This document shows positions 8,674 to 15,741 of a stretch of DNA of 64,000 nt, one piece after another. This DNA is from Clostridiales bacterium (GTDB lineage Bacteria > Bacillota > Clostridia > TANB77 > CAG-508): assembly GCA_004554705.1 (NCBI GenBank), contig SFKS01000001.1, positions 1 through 64,000 on the forward strand. Reading direction: 5' to 3'. Position 1 is the stretch's first letter, and the number at the start of each line of letters is the position of its first letter. The translations under genes were made by a program, and so were the position numbers. The notes under the pieces were generated by a model. The model did not search any database, was not told the DNA's origin, and saw only the letters and a list, made by a program, of their open reading frames with translations.

Positions 8674-8699
8674 TTGCACAAAATCAAAGTTTTGTGCAA
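8674..8699. repeat. Perfect 10-bp inverted repeat with GTGCAA ends
   Basis: TTGCACAAAA and TTTTGTGCAA are separated by TCAAAG. No T tract follows on either strand, so this looks more like a protein-binding palindrome than a terminator. The GTGCAA ends resemble the boxes at 10.5, 12.3 and 13.7 kb. Confidence 0.6.
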
Positions 8700-8835
8700 A
8701 AAGGAATAGGAGTCAAAAAGAAAGTACCCATTTCAAGTACCTCCTCTCAAAATCAGCTATTCCTTGCTATTAGCTTATTTCAGCTATATTTTATAGACAA
8801 TAAACTACATTACTTTTATATAAAAACTCCTTAAA

Positions 8836-9167
8836 ATCGATTCTGGAGCTTCAATATTTTGTGTTATGCCTGGTTGGATTTTTTTTCATTATTGTAACTA
8901 CATTTTTAAAAAAATTTTATATAACTTTAGATTATTTTATCAAAATTTCCTAAATCCTTAATTTTAAGTATTTTGCTTAATTTTTTATCGATTCTCGTGC
9001 GTCGTTTTTTTAGCCATTTTTCAGCATTTTTAAAAAGTGCCTAAAATTAAGCATTTCTATAAGAATTACATTATAATTATTATATTTTATAAATTGAACA
9101 TTAAAATTCAAACATATAACTTGTTAGATAAAATATTAAAATGCCTTAAAATTGATTTTGGTGCGTC
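8836..9167. repeat. Three dispersed copies of a 17-bp motif
   Basis: ATCGATTCTGGAGCTTC (8836-8852), ATCGATTCTCGTGCGTC (8987-9003) and ATTGATTTTGGTGCGTC (9151-9167) are direct repeats spaced 151 and 164 bp. Copies 1 and 3 share the preceding CCTTAAA. Confidence 0.6.
8974..9053. repeat. Inverted repeat enclosing the middle motif copy
   Basis: TGCTTAATTTT (8974-8984) and AAAATTAAGCA (9043-9053) are perfect 11-bp inverted repeats about 58 bp apart, enclosing the second copy of the 17-bp motif. Confidence 0.45.
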
Positions 9168-9284
9168 TATAATATGAAATTATATATTTGTTTTTCTTAA
9201 TTTTAATGCTTCTAACATATAATTATCACCACCTTTTAAAATACAAATTACTATTTTATCTCTAATTCATATGTATAAAAAATC

Positions 9285-9324
9285 AAAAAAATTATACATG
9301 TTTTCAAAATATGTATAATTTTTT
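9285..9324. terminator. Bidirectional intrinsic terminator between rho and fic
   Basis: A perfect 14-bp inverted repeat, AAAAAATTATACAT and ATGTATAATTTTTT, with a 12-nt spacer. T tracts are present on both strands. It lies 30 bp beyond the fic stop. Confidence 0.75.
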
Positions 9325-9353
9325 ATGAATTTTGACAACTTACTATTTATCGT

Positions 9354-10418
9354 TTAATAATTTATTTTTACAATCCATTCTCCATTTTTCTTTGAGTTTA
9401 TTCTTTCTATCAATCCTTTTTCTTGCATTTCTCCCATATATTTTTTAACAGTTCTTAATGATTTGTTAATTTTATTGGCGATTTCTTCTTGAGTTATAGA
9501 AGGTTTTGCCTTAAGTATATTAATAATTGCCTGTTCTTCCAAAGTACAATTATTTACTTTTAAATCATCCTTATTTTCATCTTGAATATAGTCGATATGT
9601 GTATATCTGTTTTTTAATTTATTATTACTACCTGTAAGTAAATTATAAAAAAATTTTTCTAAATATGATATATCTTCAAAAATGTTTTTTTCAAAGTTTT
9701 TGTAATTAGCTCTTACTAATGAATTTCTAAAATACCATGAATTATCTGCAAAAACTTCATCATTGATATTAAACCCAAATGTTCTTAAATATTTTATTAT
9801 AAACACTGCTGTAGTTCTTGTGTTGCCTTCACAAAATGGATGTACTTGCCATATGTTTGAAGTAAATCTACATAAATGTTTTATTGACTCTTCTAACCCT
9901 AGATCTTTATATGAAAAATTTCTTTCTTGTTCAAAATCATACTCAATAGTATCTTTTATTGTTTCATATGATGAATATATTACTGTATCTCCATTTAATA
10001 CCCATTCTTTTTTTGTAAAATTATAATCTCTATATTTTCCTGCTGTCCTTAATATTCCTGTAAATAATCGTTTATGAATATTTAACAATTCTGTTATAGA
10101 AAAGTTAAATGCTTTTTCACTTAATATTTCTGTTATTCTAGTAGCTACCTTATCTGCTTCTTCACTTTCTTGTTCAAAATCTTTTCTGCTATTTTGTACT
10201 TCATAATACTCATTTATTCTTTTTTTTACTTCTTCTATATTAATTTTTCCTTCAATATGTTCTTTTGCTGTTTTTATTAGATATTTTGATGGTTTTAATC
10301 CATCTACATCTTGAAGTCCTATTGCTGTTTCCCACACTTTTGTTTTTTCTACTTGAGTTGGCTCGCCTTGTTTAATATATTCAGATAATTCTAAATTCCA
10401 ATCTTTTTTCTTATCCAT
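9354..10418 (-). CDS. Fic family protein (AMP transferase) with C-terminal winged helix
   Basis: Fic enzymes transfer AMP or another nucleotide to target proteins. The catalytic motif HPFCEGNTR (about residues 193-201) matches HPFx(D/E)GNxR, and the beta-hairpin flap region (AGKYRDYNFTKKEW) precedes it. The first 75 residues (GLQDVDGLKPSKYLI, HIEGKINIEEVKKRI) resemble the VbhA-type antitoxin fused to some Fic proteins. The C-terminus is a winged helix (ITQEEIANKINKSLRTVKKY) suggesting autoregulation. ATG 10418 is chosen because TAGGAGG is 7 bp upstream. Its target is unknown. Confidence 0.88.
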   Translation of the reverse strand: MDKKKDWNLELSEYIKQGEPTQVEKTKVWETAIGLQDVDGLKPSKYLIKTAKEHIEGKINIEEVKKRINEYYEVQNSRKDFEQESEEADKVATRITEILSEKAFNFSITELLNIHKRLFTGILRTAGKYRDYNFTKKEWVLNGDTVIYSSYETIKDTIEYDFEQERNFSYKDLGLEESIKHLCRFTSNIWQVHPFCEGNTRTTAVFIIKYLRTFGFNINDEVFADNSWYFRNSLVRANYKNFEKNIFEDISYLEKFFYNLLTGSNNKLKNRYTHIDYIQDENKDDLKVNNCTLEEQAIINILKAKPSITQEEIANKINKSLRTVKKYMGEMQEKGLIERINSKKNGEWIVKINY

Positions 10419-10440
10419 AACCAAACCTCCTACAAATATA

Positions 10441-10469
10441 ATTATACCATAATTTCAATATAATATCAA
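10441..10469 (-). promoter_or_regulatory. fic promoter
   Basis: TTGATA (10464-10469), a 17-bp spacer and TATAAT (10441-10446) with an extended TGG before the -10. Confidence 0.65.
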
Positions 10470-10473
10470 ATTT

Positions 10474-10513
10474 AAAGTGCAAGTTTTGCACTTTATTTTT
10501 AAAAACATTGCAC
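10474..10513. promoter_or_regulatory. GTGCAA/TTGCAC double box upstream of fic
   Basis: The palindrome AAAGTGCAA-gtt-TTGCACTTT (10474-10494) ends 5 bp upstream of the fic -35. A further TTGCAC (10508-10513) begins exactly 31 bp from the first GTGCAA (10477). The same 31-bp spacing recurs at 12275/12306 and 13691/13722. Operator function is inferred. Confidence 0.5.
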
Positions 10514-10514
10514 T

Positions 10515-10627
10515 TTAAAATATTTGTTCTAATTTATTATATAATATTCCCGTATATACTTCATATCCTCTTCTTAGTAATTCAATTGCAACCATATTCT
10601 CATATCTTAATGACGTTCTATTAGATA
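10515..10627 (-). pseudogene. Remnant of a DUF4143-type ATPase
   Basis: The minus strand reads about 36 codons containing RYENMVAIELLRRGYEVYTG, which matches the C-terminal conserved segment of AAA_14/DUF4143 ATPases (xxENxVxxELLRRGYxVYxG). Both upstream and downstream parts are missing. The stop codon falls directly against the GTGCAA box region. It overlaps the end of the next gene only at its edge. Confidence 0.55.
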
Positions 10628-11446
10628 TTAATAAATTGAAATATCCTTAACTTCTTGTTCTACTCCTGTTAAATCTAGTTTTCCATTCATTCCATTAAAT
10701 ACGATAGGAAATGTTTCTTCAAAACCATTACATTCAAATTTTATACACAATTCTGGTGTAGTTGTTTCTGCTAAATAGTTATCTAAGATAATAAATGGAG
10801 TTGTATAATTTTTAATTAAAGTGTTATCTAATTCTAATTCTCCTTGTTCATTTATAAAACAACTATATAAAGTTATTTTCACATCTTCTGATTTTGGAAT
10901 TATTACAAAGCGATTTCCTATTTCCTTTTCTCTACTATCAGCTGATCTATAATCTAATACTTCTAAATTATTATATGTATAATTATTGTGAAAATTATTA
11001 TGTATGAATTCATCAATATTACTATCTAATACATAACCTATTGCTAAACATTGATTATCATTGAAATTTATAGTTGTTCCATTTGTTGTATTAACTTCTA
11101 CAGCTTTACCCTCAAGAAAATCTACTACATCTCCAGAAATAGTATCTAATGCATAACCTGTTTCATCATCAAATCTATAATGAGCAACTTCTTCATCATT
11201 CTCATCATAGACAATTGCTATAAATTCACTGCTTTCGTAATAGCAATAAATATCTTCTGGATCACAATTGTGATATTGACTTATTTTTTCTTGCCACCCT
11301 CTTACAGTCATACATTTAAATTCTACTGAATCTTCATATATCATTCCGTCTTTATCTGGAACAAACATAAAACATTTAACATAAATTATTGCACATATTA
11401 CACATATCGCTATTCCTATTAAAATACCAATTATCACTTTTTTCAT
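10628..11446 (-). CDS. Membrane-anchored extracytoplasmic protein, unknown function
   Basis: One N-terminal membrane helix (VIIGILIGIAICVICAIIYV, about residues 4-23) is followed by an extracytoplasmic domain of about 245 residues, acidic and rich in Asn, Asp and Thr, mostly predicted beta by pattern. No catalytic motif is recognised. ATG 11446 is preferred over 11458: the first ATG lies inside GAGGG, which serves as ribosome-binding site for the second. It neighbours a lipoprotein gene in the same direction, but an intrinsic terminator separates them. Confidence 0.65.
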   Translation of the reverse strand: MKKVIIGILIGIAICVICAIIYVKCFMFVPDKDGMIYEDSVEFKCMTVRGWQEKISQYHNCDPEDIYCYYESSEFIAIVYDENDEEVAHYRFDDETGYALDTISGDVVDFLEGKAVEVNTTNGTTINFNDNQCLAIGYVLDSNIDEFIHNNFHNNYTYNNLEVLDYRSADSREKEIGNRFVIIPKSEDVKITLYSCFINEQGELELDNTLIKNYTTPFIILDNYLAETTTPELCIKFECNGFEETFPIVFNGMNGKLDLTGVEQEVKDISIY

Positions 11447-11480
11447 TTTAGCCCTCATTTTCTTTTAATCTTTATTGTAT

Positions 11481-11526
11481 AAAAAGGAATAAAGAATCAT
11501 TGCTAAAAGTGTCTTTATTCCTTTTT
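11481..11526 (-). terminator. Intrinsic terminator after the lipoprotein gene
   Basis: A perfect 15-bp inverted repeat AAAAAGGAATAAAGA/TCTTTATTCCTTTTT with a 16-nt loop. The stem ends in T residues on either strand. Confidence 0.75.
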
Positions 11527-11531
11527 ATATA

Positions 11532-12062
11532 TTATTCAACTGAAAATGTTAAAGTATTTAATATATTTTGAACAACTTCTGAATCAAATGCTGCTTTTAC
11601 TTCTTCTTGATTTGATGACATAATGTCTTTTGAATAAACACATAATGATGCATATACAGTATCTGATACAGGCAATACAACTTTATATGTATCATATCCA
11701 GCATAATAATAAGAGAATCCATTAATTCCATTATATGTCACTTCTTTATATTCTTCATCATCTTTATGTTCTTCTTTTAAATTATTTATATTTTCGCCAC
11801 TCCAAAATTTATCAAATTGAATTGTAATGTTAAAAGTATCTCCTTTTAATATTGCATCATTACGAGATGTTCTAAAATCCTCTTCGTTAGTTGACAAAGT
11901 ATAATTAGCTCCTTCTTCAAAACTTAAATTTATTGTTGCTTTTGTATCTTCATCATCCTTAAATGAAACTGTTTCAAGTTTTCCTTTTCCACATCCTGTT
12001 AAAGCAACTACGCTCATTGCTAAAATAGCAAAAATTAATATTATTGAAACTATTTTTTTCAT
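11532..12062 (-). CDS. Lipoprotein of unknown function
   Basis: A lipoprotein signal peptide (MKKIVSIILIFAILAMSVVA) ends in the lipobox LTGC, with Cys at residue 24, so the mature protein is attached to the outer face of the membrane. The remaining about 150 residues form an acidic domain with no recognised family (INLSFEEGANYTLS, GINGFSYYYAGYDTYKVV). The start has GGAAAGGAGG upstream. A -10 element and a GTGCAA double box lie about 180-250 bp upstream, so the mRNA would have a long leader. Confidence 0.75.
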   Translation of the reverse strand: MKKIVSIILIFAILAMSVVALTGCGKGKLETVSFKDDEDTKATINLSFEEGANYTLSTNEEDFRTSRNDAILKGDTFNITIQFDKFWSGENINNLKEEHKDDEEYKEVTYNGINGFSYYYAGYDTYKVVLPVSDTVYASLCVYSKDIMSSNQEEVKAAFDSEVVQNILNTLTFSVE

Positions 12063-12177
12063 ATTTTCCTCCTTTCCAATTATATTATTTATATCAAATT
12101 TTTTTGAATTTGAATAACTACTTACTGTGTGTCTATTTTCTCTTTCAATTCTGAAATTTAATAGTTTTTTTCTTCTA

Positions 12178-12180
12178 CAT
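12178..12180 (-). other. Start-stop mini-ORF in the lipoprotein leader
   Basis: On the minus strand AAGAAAGGA-TAGAT-ATG-TAG places a start codon (12180-12178) with a good ribosome-binding site directly before a stop (12177-12175), about 115 nt ahead of the lipoprotein start. Confidence 0.3.
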
Positions 12181-12240
12181 ATCTATCCTTTCTTAAGATA
12201 TTACATATTTTAAATTTTGTTTCACTTTTTTTATAATTCT

Positions 12241-12316
12241 ATTATATATTTTTTAAAAAGACATCGTCCCTGAGGTGCAAATTTTTGACTTTTTTTGCCC
12301 CAAAAGTGCAAATTTT
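12241..12316 (-). promoter_or_regulatory. Repeat copy 1: -10 element plus GTGCAA double box
   Basis: On the minus strand TATAAT (12241-12246) has no good -35, but TTGCAC boxes at 12275-12280 and 12306-12311 (31 bp apart) lie upstream. The 51-bp block 12266-12316 is about 88% identical, in the same orientation, to 13682-13732. It would serve the lipoprotein gene 11532-12062. Confidence 0.5.
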
Positions 12317-12347
12317 GTTAATGCTCAGTAGTTCTAATTAAAATTGT

Positions 12348-12394
12348 ATAAAATATTGTAGGGGCGCCCTTTGGGCGTCCCTACAATATTTTAT
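12348..12394. repeat. 22-bp GC-core palindromic hairpin
   Basis: ATAAAATATTGTAGGG pairs with CCCTACAATATTTTAT, and the core GCGCCC-TTT-GGGCGT continues the stem with one G-T pair. The total is 22 bp with a 3-nt loop. The GC-rich core in AT-rich DNA resembles a small mobile palindrome. Related hairpins occur at 23658, 40523, 43066 and 63633. Confidence 0.7.
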
Positions 12395-12487
12395 GACCTA
12401 CTAAACATTAACCAATTTTTTATATTGTCTTTTATTTTTCTCTATTTTGTGATAAACTAGATGTATCGTTGATAGGAGGTGTTTTTT

Positions 12488-13123
12488 TTGTATAATATTA
12501 TTGTAATAGATGATCATCAAATGTTGAGAGATATGATTTCCGAAACATTAAGTGCCCAAGATGATTTAAATGTTGTTGCAACTTCTGGAAATGCTAAAGA
12601 TTCTCTTGAGCTATGTAAAAAATTGAATCCAGATTTAGTATTAATGGATGTGTGTACTGAAAATAATTCAAATGGAATTGCATATTCTAAACTTTTAAAA
12701 AAACAGTTTCCTAATGTAAAAGTTATTATTATGACAGGTATTTTGGATTTGAATTTTATAAATGATGCAAAAGAGGCTGGAGTTGATAGTTTTATATACA
12801 AAAATATTAGTAAAGACTCGCTTATTATGACTATAAAAAATACTTTAGATGGATATTCTATGTATCCTAATGATAAAAATAATTTGTCAAAAGATAATAT
12901 ATTATCTAATTTAACAGATTCTGAATTAAAAGTTTTAACTTTATACTGCAAATTATTAGATAGAGATGAAGTAGCAAATAAACTTGGAATATCTGCAAGG
13001 ACACTAAAATCTCATATTTCATCTATTTATGCAAAAACAGGTTATGACAATTTAGCTAAACTTTCTGTTTATTGCGTATCTAATGGTTTAATTGTTCCTA
13101 ACCTTGAATCACCTGAAGAATAA
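12488..13123 (+). CDS. Orphan response regulator, LuxR/NarL family
   Basis: A receiver domain with acidic pair (IIVIDDHQ), phosphoacceptor D in LVLMDVCTENNSNG, conserved T in IIMTG and K in FIYKN, followed by a LuxR-type helix-turn-helix (LTDSELKVLTLYCKL, EVANKLGISARTLKSHISSIY). TTG 12488 is chosen because GGAGG (12475-12479) is 8 bp upstream; a GTG at 12479 overlaps that site. No intact sensor kinase is adjacent, only a kinase remnant at 13701-13967. It may act on the island promoters bearing GTGCAA boxes, which is inference. Confidence 0.85.
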   Translation: MYNIIVIDDHQMLRDMISETLSAQDDLNVVATSGNAKDSLELCKKLNPDLVLMDVCTENNSNGIAYSKLLKKQFPNVKVIIMTGILDLNFINDAKEAGVDSFIYKNISKDSLIMTIKNTLDGYSMYPNDKNNLSKDNILSNLTDSELKVLTLYCKLLDRDEVANKLGISARTLKSHISSIYAKTGYDNLAKLSVYCVSNGLIVPNLESPEE

Positions 13124-13149
13124 AATAACTGCTATTTCTAGCAGTTATT
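13124..13149. terminator. Bidirectional terminator between convergent genes
   Basis: AATAACTGCT/AGCAGTTATT, a 10-bp perfect stem with a 6-nt loop, is followed by ATTTTTT on the plus strand. It separates the response regulator from the convergent 159-aa gene. Confidence 0.75.
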
Positions 13150-13627
13150 ATTTTTTCTTATTAAATATCTTTTCTAAAAAATCACGAATACTGTTAATCT
13201 TGTTTCTTCTTATTGTGTAATCAGCATAAGTTCCTTCTTCTATCATCCTTTCACGATTTTTCGTTAACATATCATCTCTTTTGTCATTTATAATCCTATT
13301 AGCAGTATCTTTTAAAGTGTCTTTAGCTATTTCTGCTCTGTTTTCATATAAGATATCCTTAGCAATTTTTACAGACTGTTTTTTTTCTTCTTTTGTCATT
13401 TTTTTTGCTTTTGGTGTGCATTTTGATACTAGCGTATTAAATCGGTTTAACAATTCTGATGTAGAAAATTGCTGTTCAAATTCTGAAGCACTACTACATT
13501 TCTCACCTAAAGCCTGTGTATCTTTAATAAACATATCCATTTCTGATTTTAAATCATCTGGAACAGAAAAATAATCTTCAAAAAAGTTAATTTTTGCATC
13601 TACACAATTTTTTACTTCATCTAACAT
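13148..13627 (-). CDS. Unknown helical protein (159 aa)
   Basis: Not recognised. Charged and almost entirely helical by pattern, with Lys/Glu/Arg-rich repeats (KAKKMTKEEKKQSVKIAKDIL, split by turns) and no signal peptide or membrane segment. ATG 13627 is chosen because AGGAG is 8 bp upstream, while ATG 13633 would be only 2 bp from it. An extended -10 (TGG-TATAAT, 13651-13656) and a GTGCAA double box lie upstream. It is convergent with the orphan regulator, and repeat copies flank the pair. Confidence 0.65.
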   Translation of the reverse strand: MLDEVKNCVDAKINFFEDYFSVPDDLKSEMDMFIKDTQALGEKCSSASEFEQQFSTSELLNRFNTLVSKCTPKAKKMTKEEKKQSVKIAKDILYENRAEIAKDTLKDTANRIINDKRDDMLTKNRERMIEEGTYADYTIRRNKINSIRDFLEKIFNKKK

Positions 13628-13650
13628 AAGCATACTCCTTTCATTATTAC

Positions 13651-13732
13651 ATTATACCATTATATTATTTCTTTTTGCATTGTCCTTAAAGTGCAAATTT
13701 TTACTTTTTCTTGCCCCAAAAGTGCAAATTTA
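13651..13732 (-). promoter_or_regulatory. Repeat copy 2: extended -10 plus GTGCAA double box
   Basis: TATAAT (13651-13656) preceded by TGG forms an extended -10 without a good -35. TTGCAC boxes at 13691-13696 and 13722-13727 are 31 bp apart. The block 13682-13732 is the second copy of the repeat at 12266-12316. Confidence 0.55.
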
Positions 13733-13967
13733 AATATTGTTGTAATACAGAAAGATTTTGCCCTAGTAAATCGTGATATTTATTTTTTATTTTAAGTAGG
13801 TTTTTCTCTTTTTCTAGTTTTTCTATATTTTCTATACTTGTTACTAGTTCTGTATTATTAAGTTTTATTTTTTCATTTTGTTCATCTAATTCTTTTTTTA
13901 AGCAATATTCTTCTGTTATATCAAATGCTATTACTTCATTTTGGTTAATAATAAATAGGTAATATTT
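13701..13967 (-). pseudogene. Remnant of a LuxR-type sensor histidine kinase
   Basis: An open stretch of 88 codons has no start codon. It encodes the end of a linker (YLFIINQNEVIAFDITEE), a Lys/Glu coiled coil, and the H-box KYHDLLGQNLSVLQQYL typical of HisKA_3 kinases that partner LuxR-type regulators. The frame then ends in the repeat block (stop at 13701-13703), so the ATPase domain is missing. Upstream sensor parts are also absent. It is probably the decayed partner of the regulator at 12488-13123. Confidence 0.65.
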
Positions 13968-14013
13968 TTACTACTTTGTCAACAGTCTGAAATATAATTA
14001 TTTAATATCTTTT

Positions 14014-15583
14014 TTATCTAGATTTTGGTCCTTCGCCAATAGTTGTATCTACATTATATAAAAGTGGTTCATAAACTGTTCCTACAAACCAAATAGTTCC
14101 ATCTTCTTTGTCTCTTATTAAAAACATATATGGTTTATCAAAAGTTAAATCGATTTCTTCTACAGGTACATCGTATAAATAGTCAAAAAAGCTTCCTGCT
14201 CCTGCTCCACCTATCCATGTTGCTGCTGCTGCTTTTATACCATCTTGTGTAAATTCTATATTTGCTTTGTGACCAGCGTCTGTTATATATGTATCCTTGT
14301 CATCACAAATTCCAGTTAAATTTGCTTTCCCTTCTTCAAAAATATTAGTTATTCCTAATTGTTGTAGGTCTTTTTTTAGGTTTAGTTCATATTCAAATTT
14401 AAATTTTGGAATATATCCTGTAATTTTTGTTACTACTCCAGATTTAAAATTTTCTACTTTTAAATCCTTTAGTTTATTTATTATATTATCTATTTCTGCT
14501 TTATCTATATTTTTAATATAGTTATCTAAATCCTCTGTTGTTGGCATTATACCAATATATTGTAATGTTGTTCCATTGTATTCCTTTAAATCCTTTGCAA
14601 ATACTTTGATGTTATTATCTACATATATAGAAAAATCTGTGGTATAATCTACTCTCTTATAATTTGAGTTTATTGCTGGAATATATGTTTCTAAATATTT
14701 ATTTGCTTCTTCTTCTATATTACTATCTGTTAAATCTTTATTACAATACTGCTTAAACTCTTCTTCACTTATACTTTTTGCCCATTTTTTAAATTCGTTT
14801 TTCACGGTTTCTCTTATATTTGCTTCACCTATTTCTTTAACTATATCATAGTTATTTATAGATGCTATAATTTCCATACCTGAAACCTTTTGAGAGTTTT
14901 CACCAAATTTATGTTCCGTAGGGTTTTCTGGTCCTACCCAGTAAAATTTTTCGTGTTCATAGAAACATTCTACCGGGCGTCCGGGTTTTTATAAATTTAT
15001 CTTCCCAGTCCATATCTATTGCTAGTGCATTTATCAACATAAAGACCGTATTCTTGTCAACTTCTTCAAATAAGTCCTTAATTAAATTTAATGTTTTATT
15101 GCTTACCCAAGAGTTAAGATTTTCTGGGCTTGAGAAAGAATCAACTTTAACTTCAGCGTTATATTTGGTTTTTAATGTACTTATATAACTATTTTTAATT
15201 TTATTTTCATATGAATCCTTTGCAAATAATGCATTGGCAAAAGCCATATTGCTATTTGAGTTGTATTTTTTTAAGGTTTCATTTCCTAGTACATTAGAAA
15301 TTTGTAACTTTGATTCACCTTCTGTGCCTTCTTCTAGCATTTTTAATGCATATTTTATTGATAGTGGACTATAAATCTTGTTTGCTTTTTGATTCTCCAT
15401 CTTTAAAAACTTAATATCAAAATTTGAAGTATCTCCTTTTATGGTTTCTTTGTTCTCACTCTCATTTTTAGGTGGATTTGCTAATATGTCAGTATTTGTT
15501 GTTTTGTTGTTACATCCTGTTAATAAGATAGTCATTAGCAATACCAATGCTGTAATTAAAATTTTTTCAAAAAATTTCTTCAT
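14014..15583 (-). pseudogene. Serpin-family lipoprotein broken by one frameshift
   Basis: A lipoprotein signal peptide with lipobox LLTGC is followed by serpin strands (IYSPLSIKYALKMLEEGTEG, MLINALAIDMDWEDKF). Frame is lost at a run of five T (14986-14990, A on the coding strand): removing one base joins residues ...DKFIK to PGRPVECFYEHEKF... and then continues open to the C-terminal serpin half. That half has the hinge-like DGIKAAAATW and the signature FDKPYMFLIRD. The length 1570 nt is one base over 523 codons. Start ATG 15583 has GGAGG upstream. It is either a recent mutation or an assembly error; intact, it would be a surface protease inhibitor. Confidence 0.8.
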
Positions 15584-15741
15584 TCTAAATTCCTCCAATT
15601 ATTTTTATAAATTTAAACTATAGTTAAATTTTATATTATATGTATTTTTTTGTCAATAAAAAGCAAAAAATTTTAAATAATTTTAAAAAAGTATTTTAAA
15701 ATTATAAATTATATTATATAAATATATATGAGGTGTTATTT

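Larger units (their letters stand above)
8595..9284. other. Long non-coding gap after rho
   Basis: No convincing gene in either strand. It is very AT-rich and holds the inverted repeats and the three-copy motif listed separately. An imperfect long stem just after rho (GAGTAG near 8620 with CTACTT near 8655) may help terminate rho. Confidence 0.6.
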
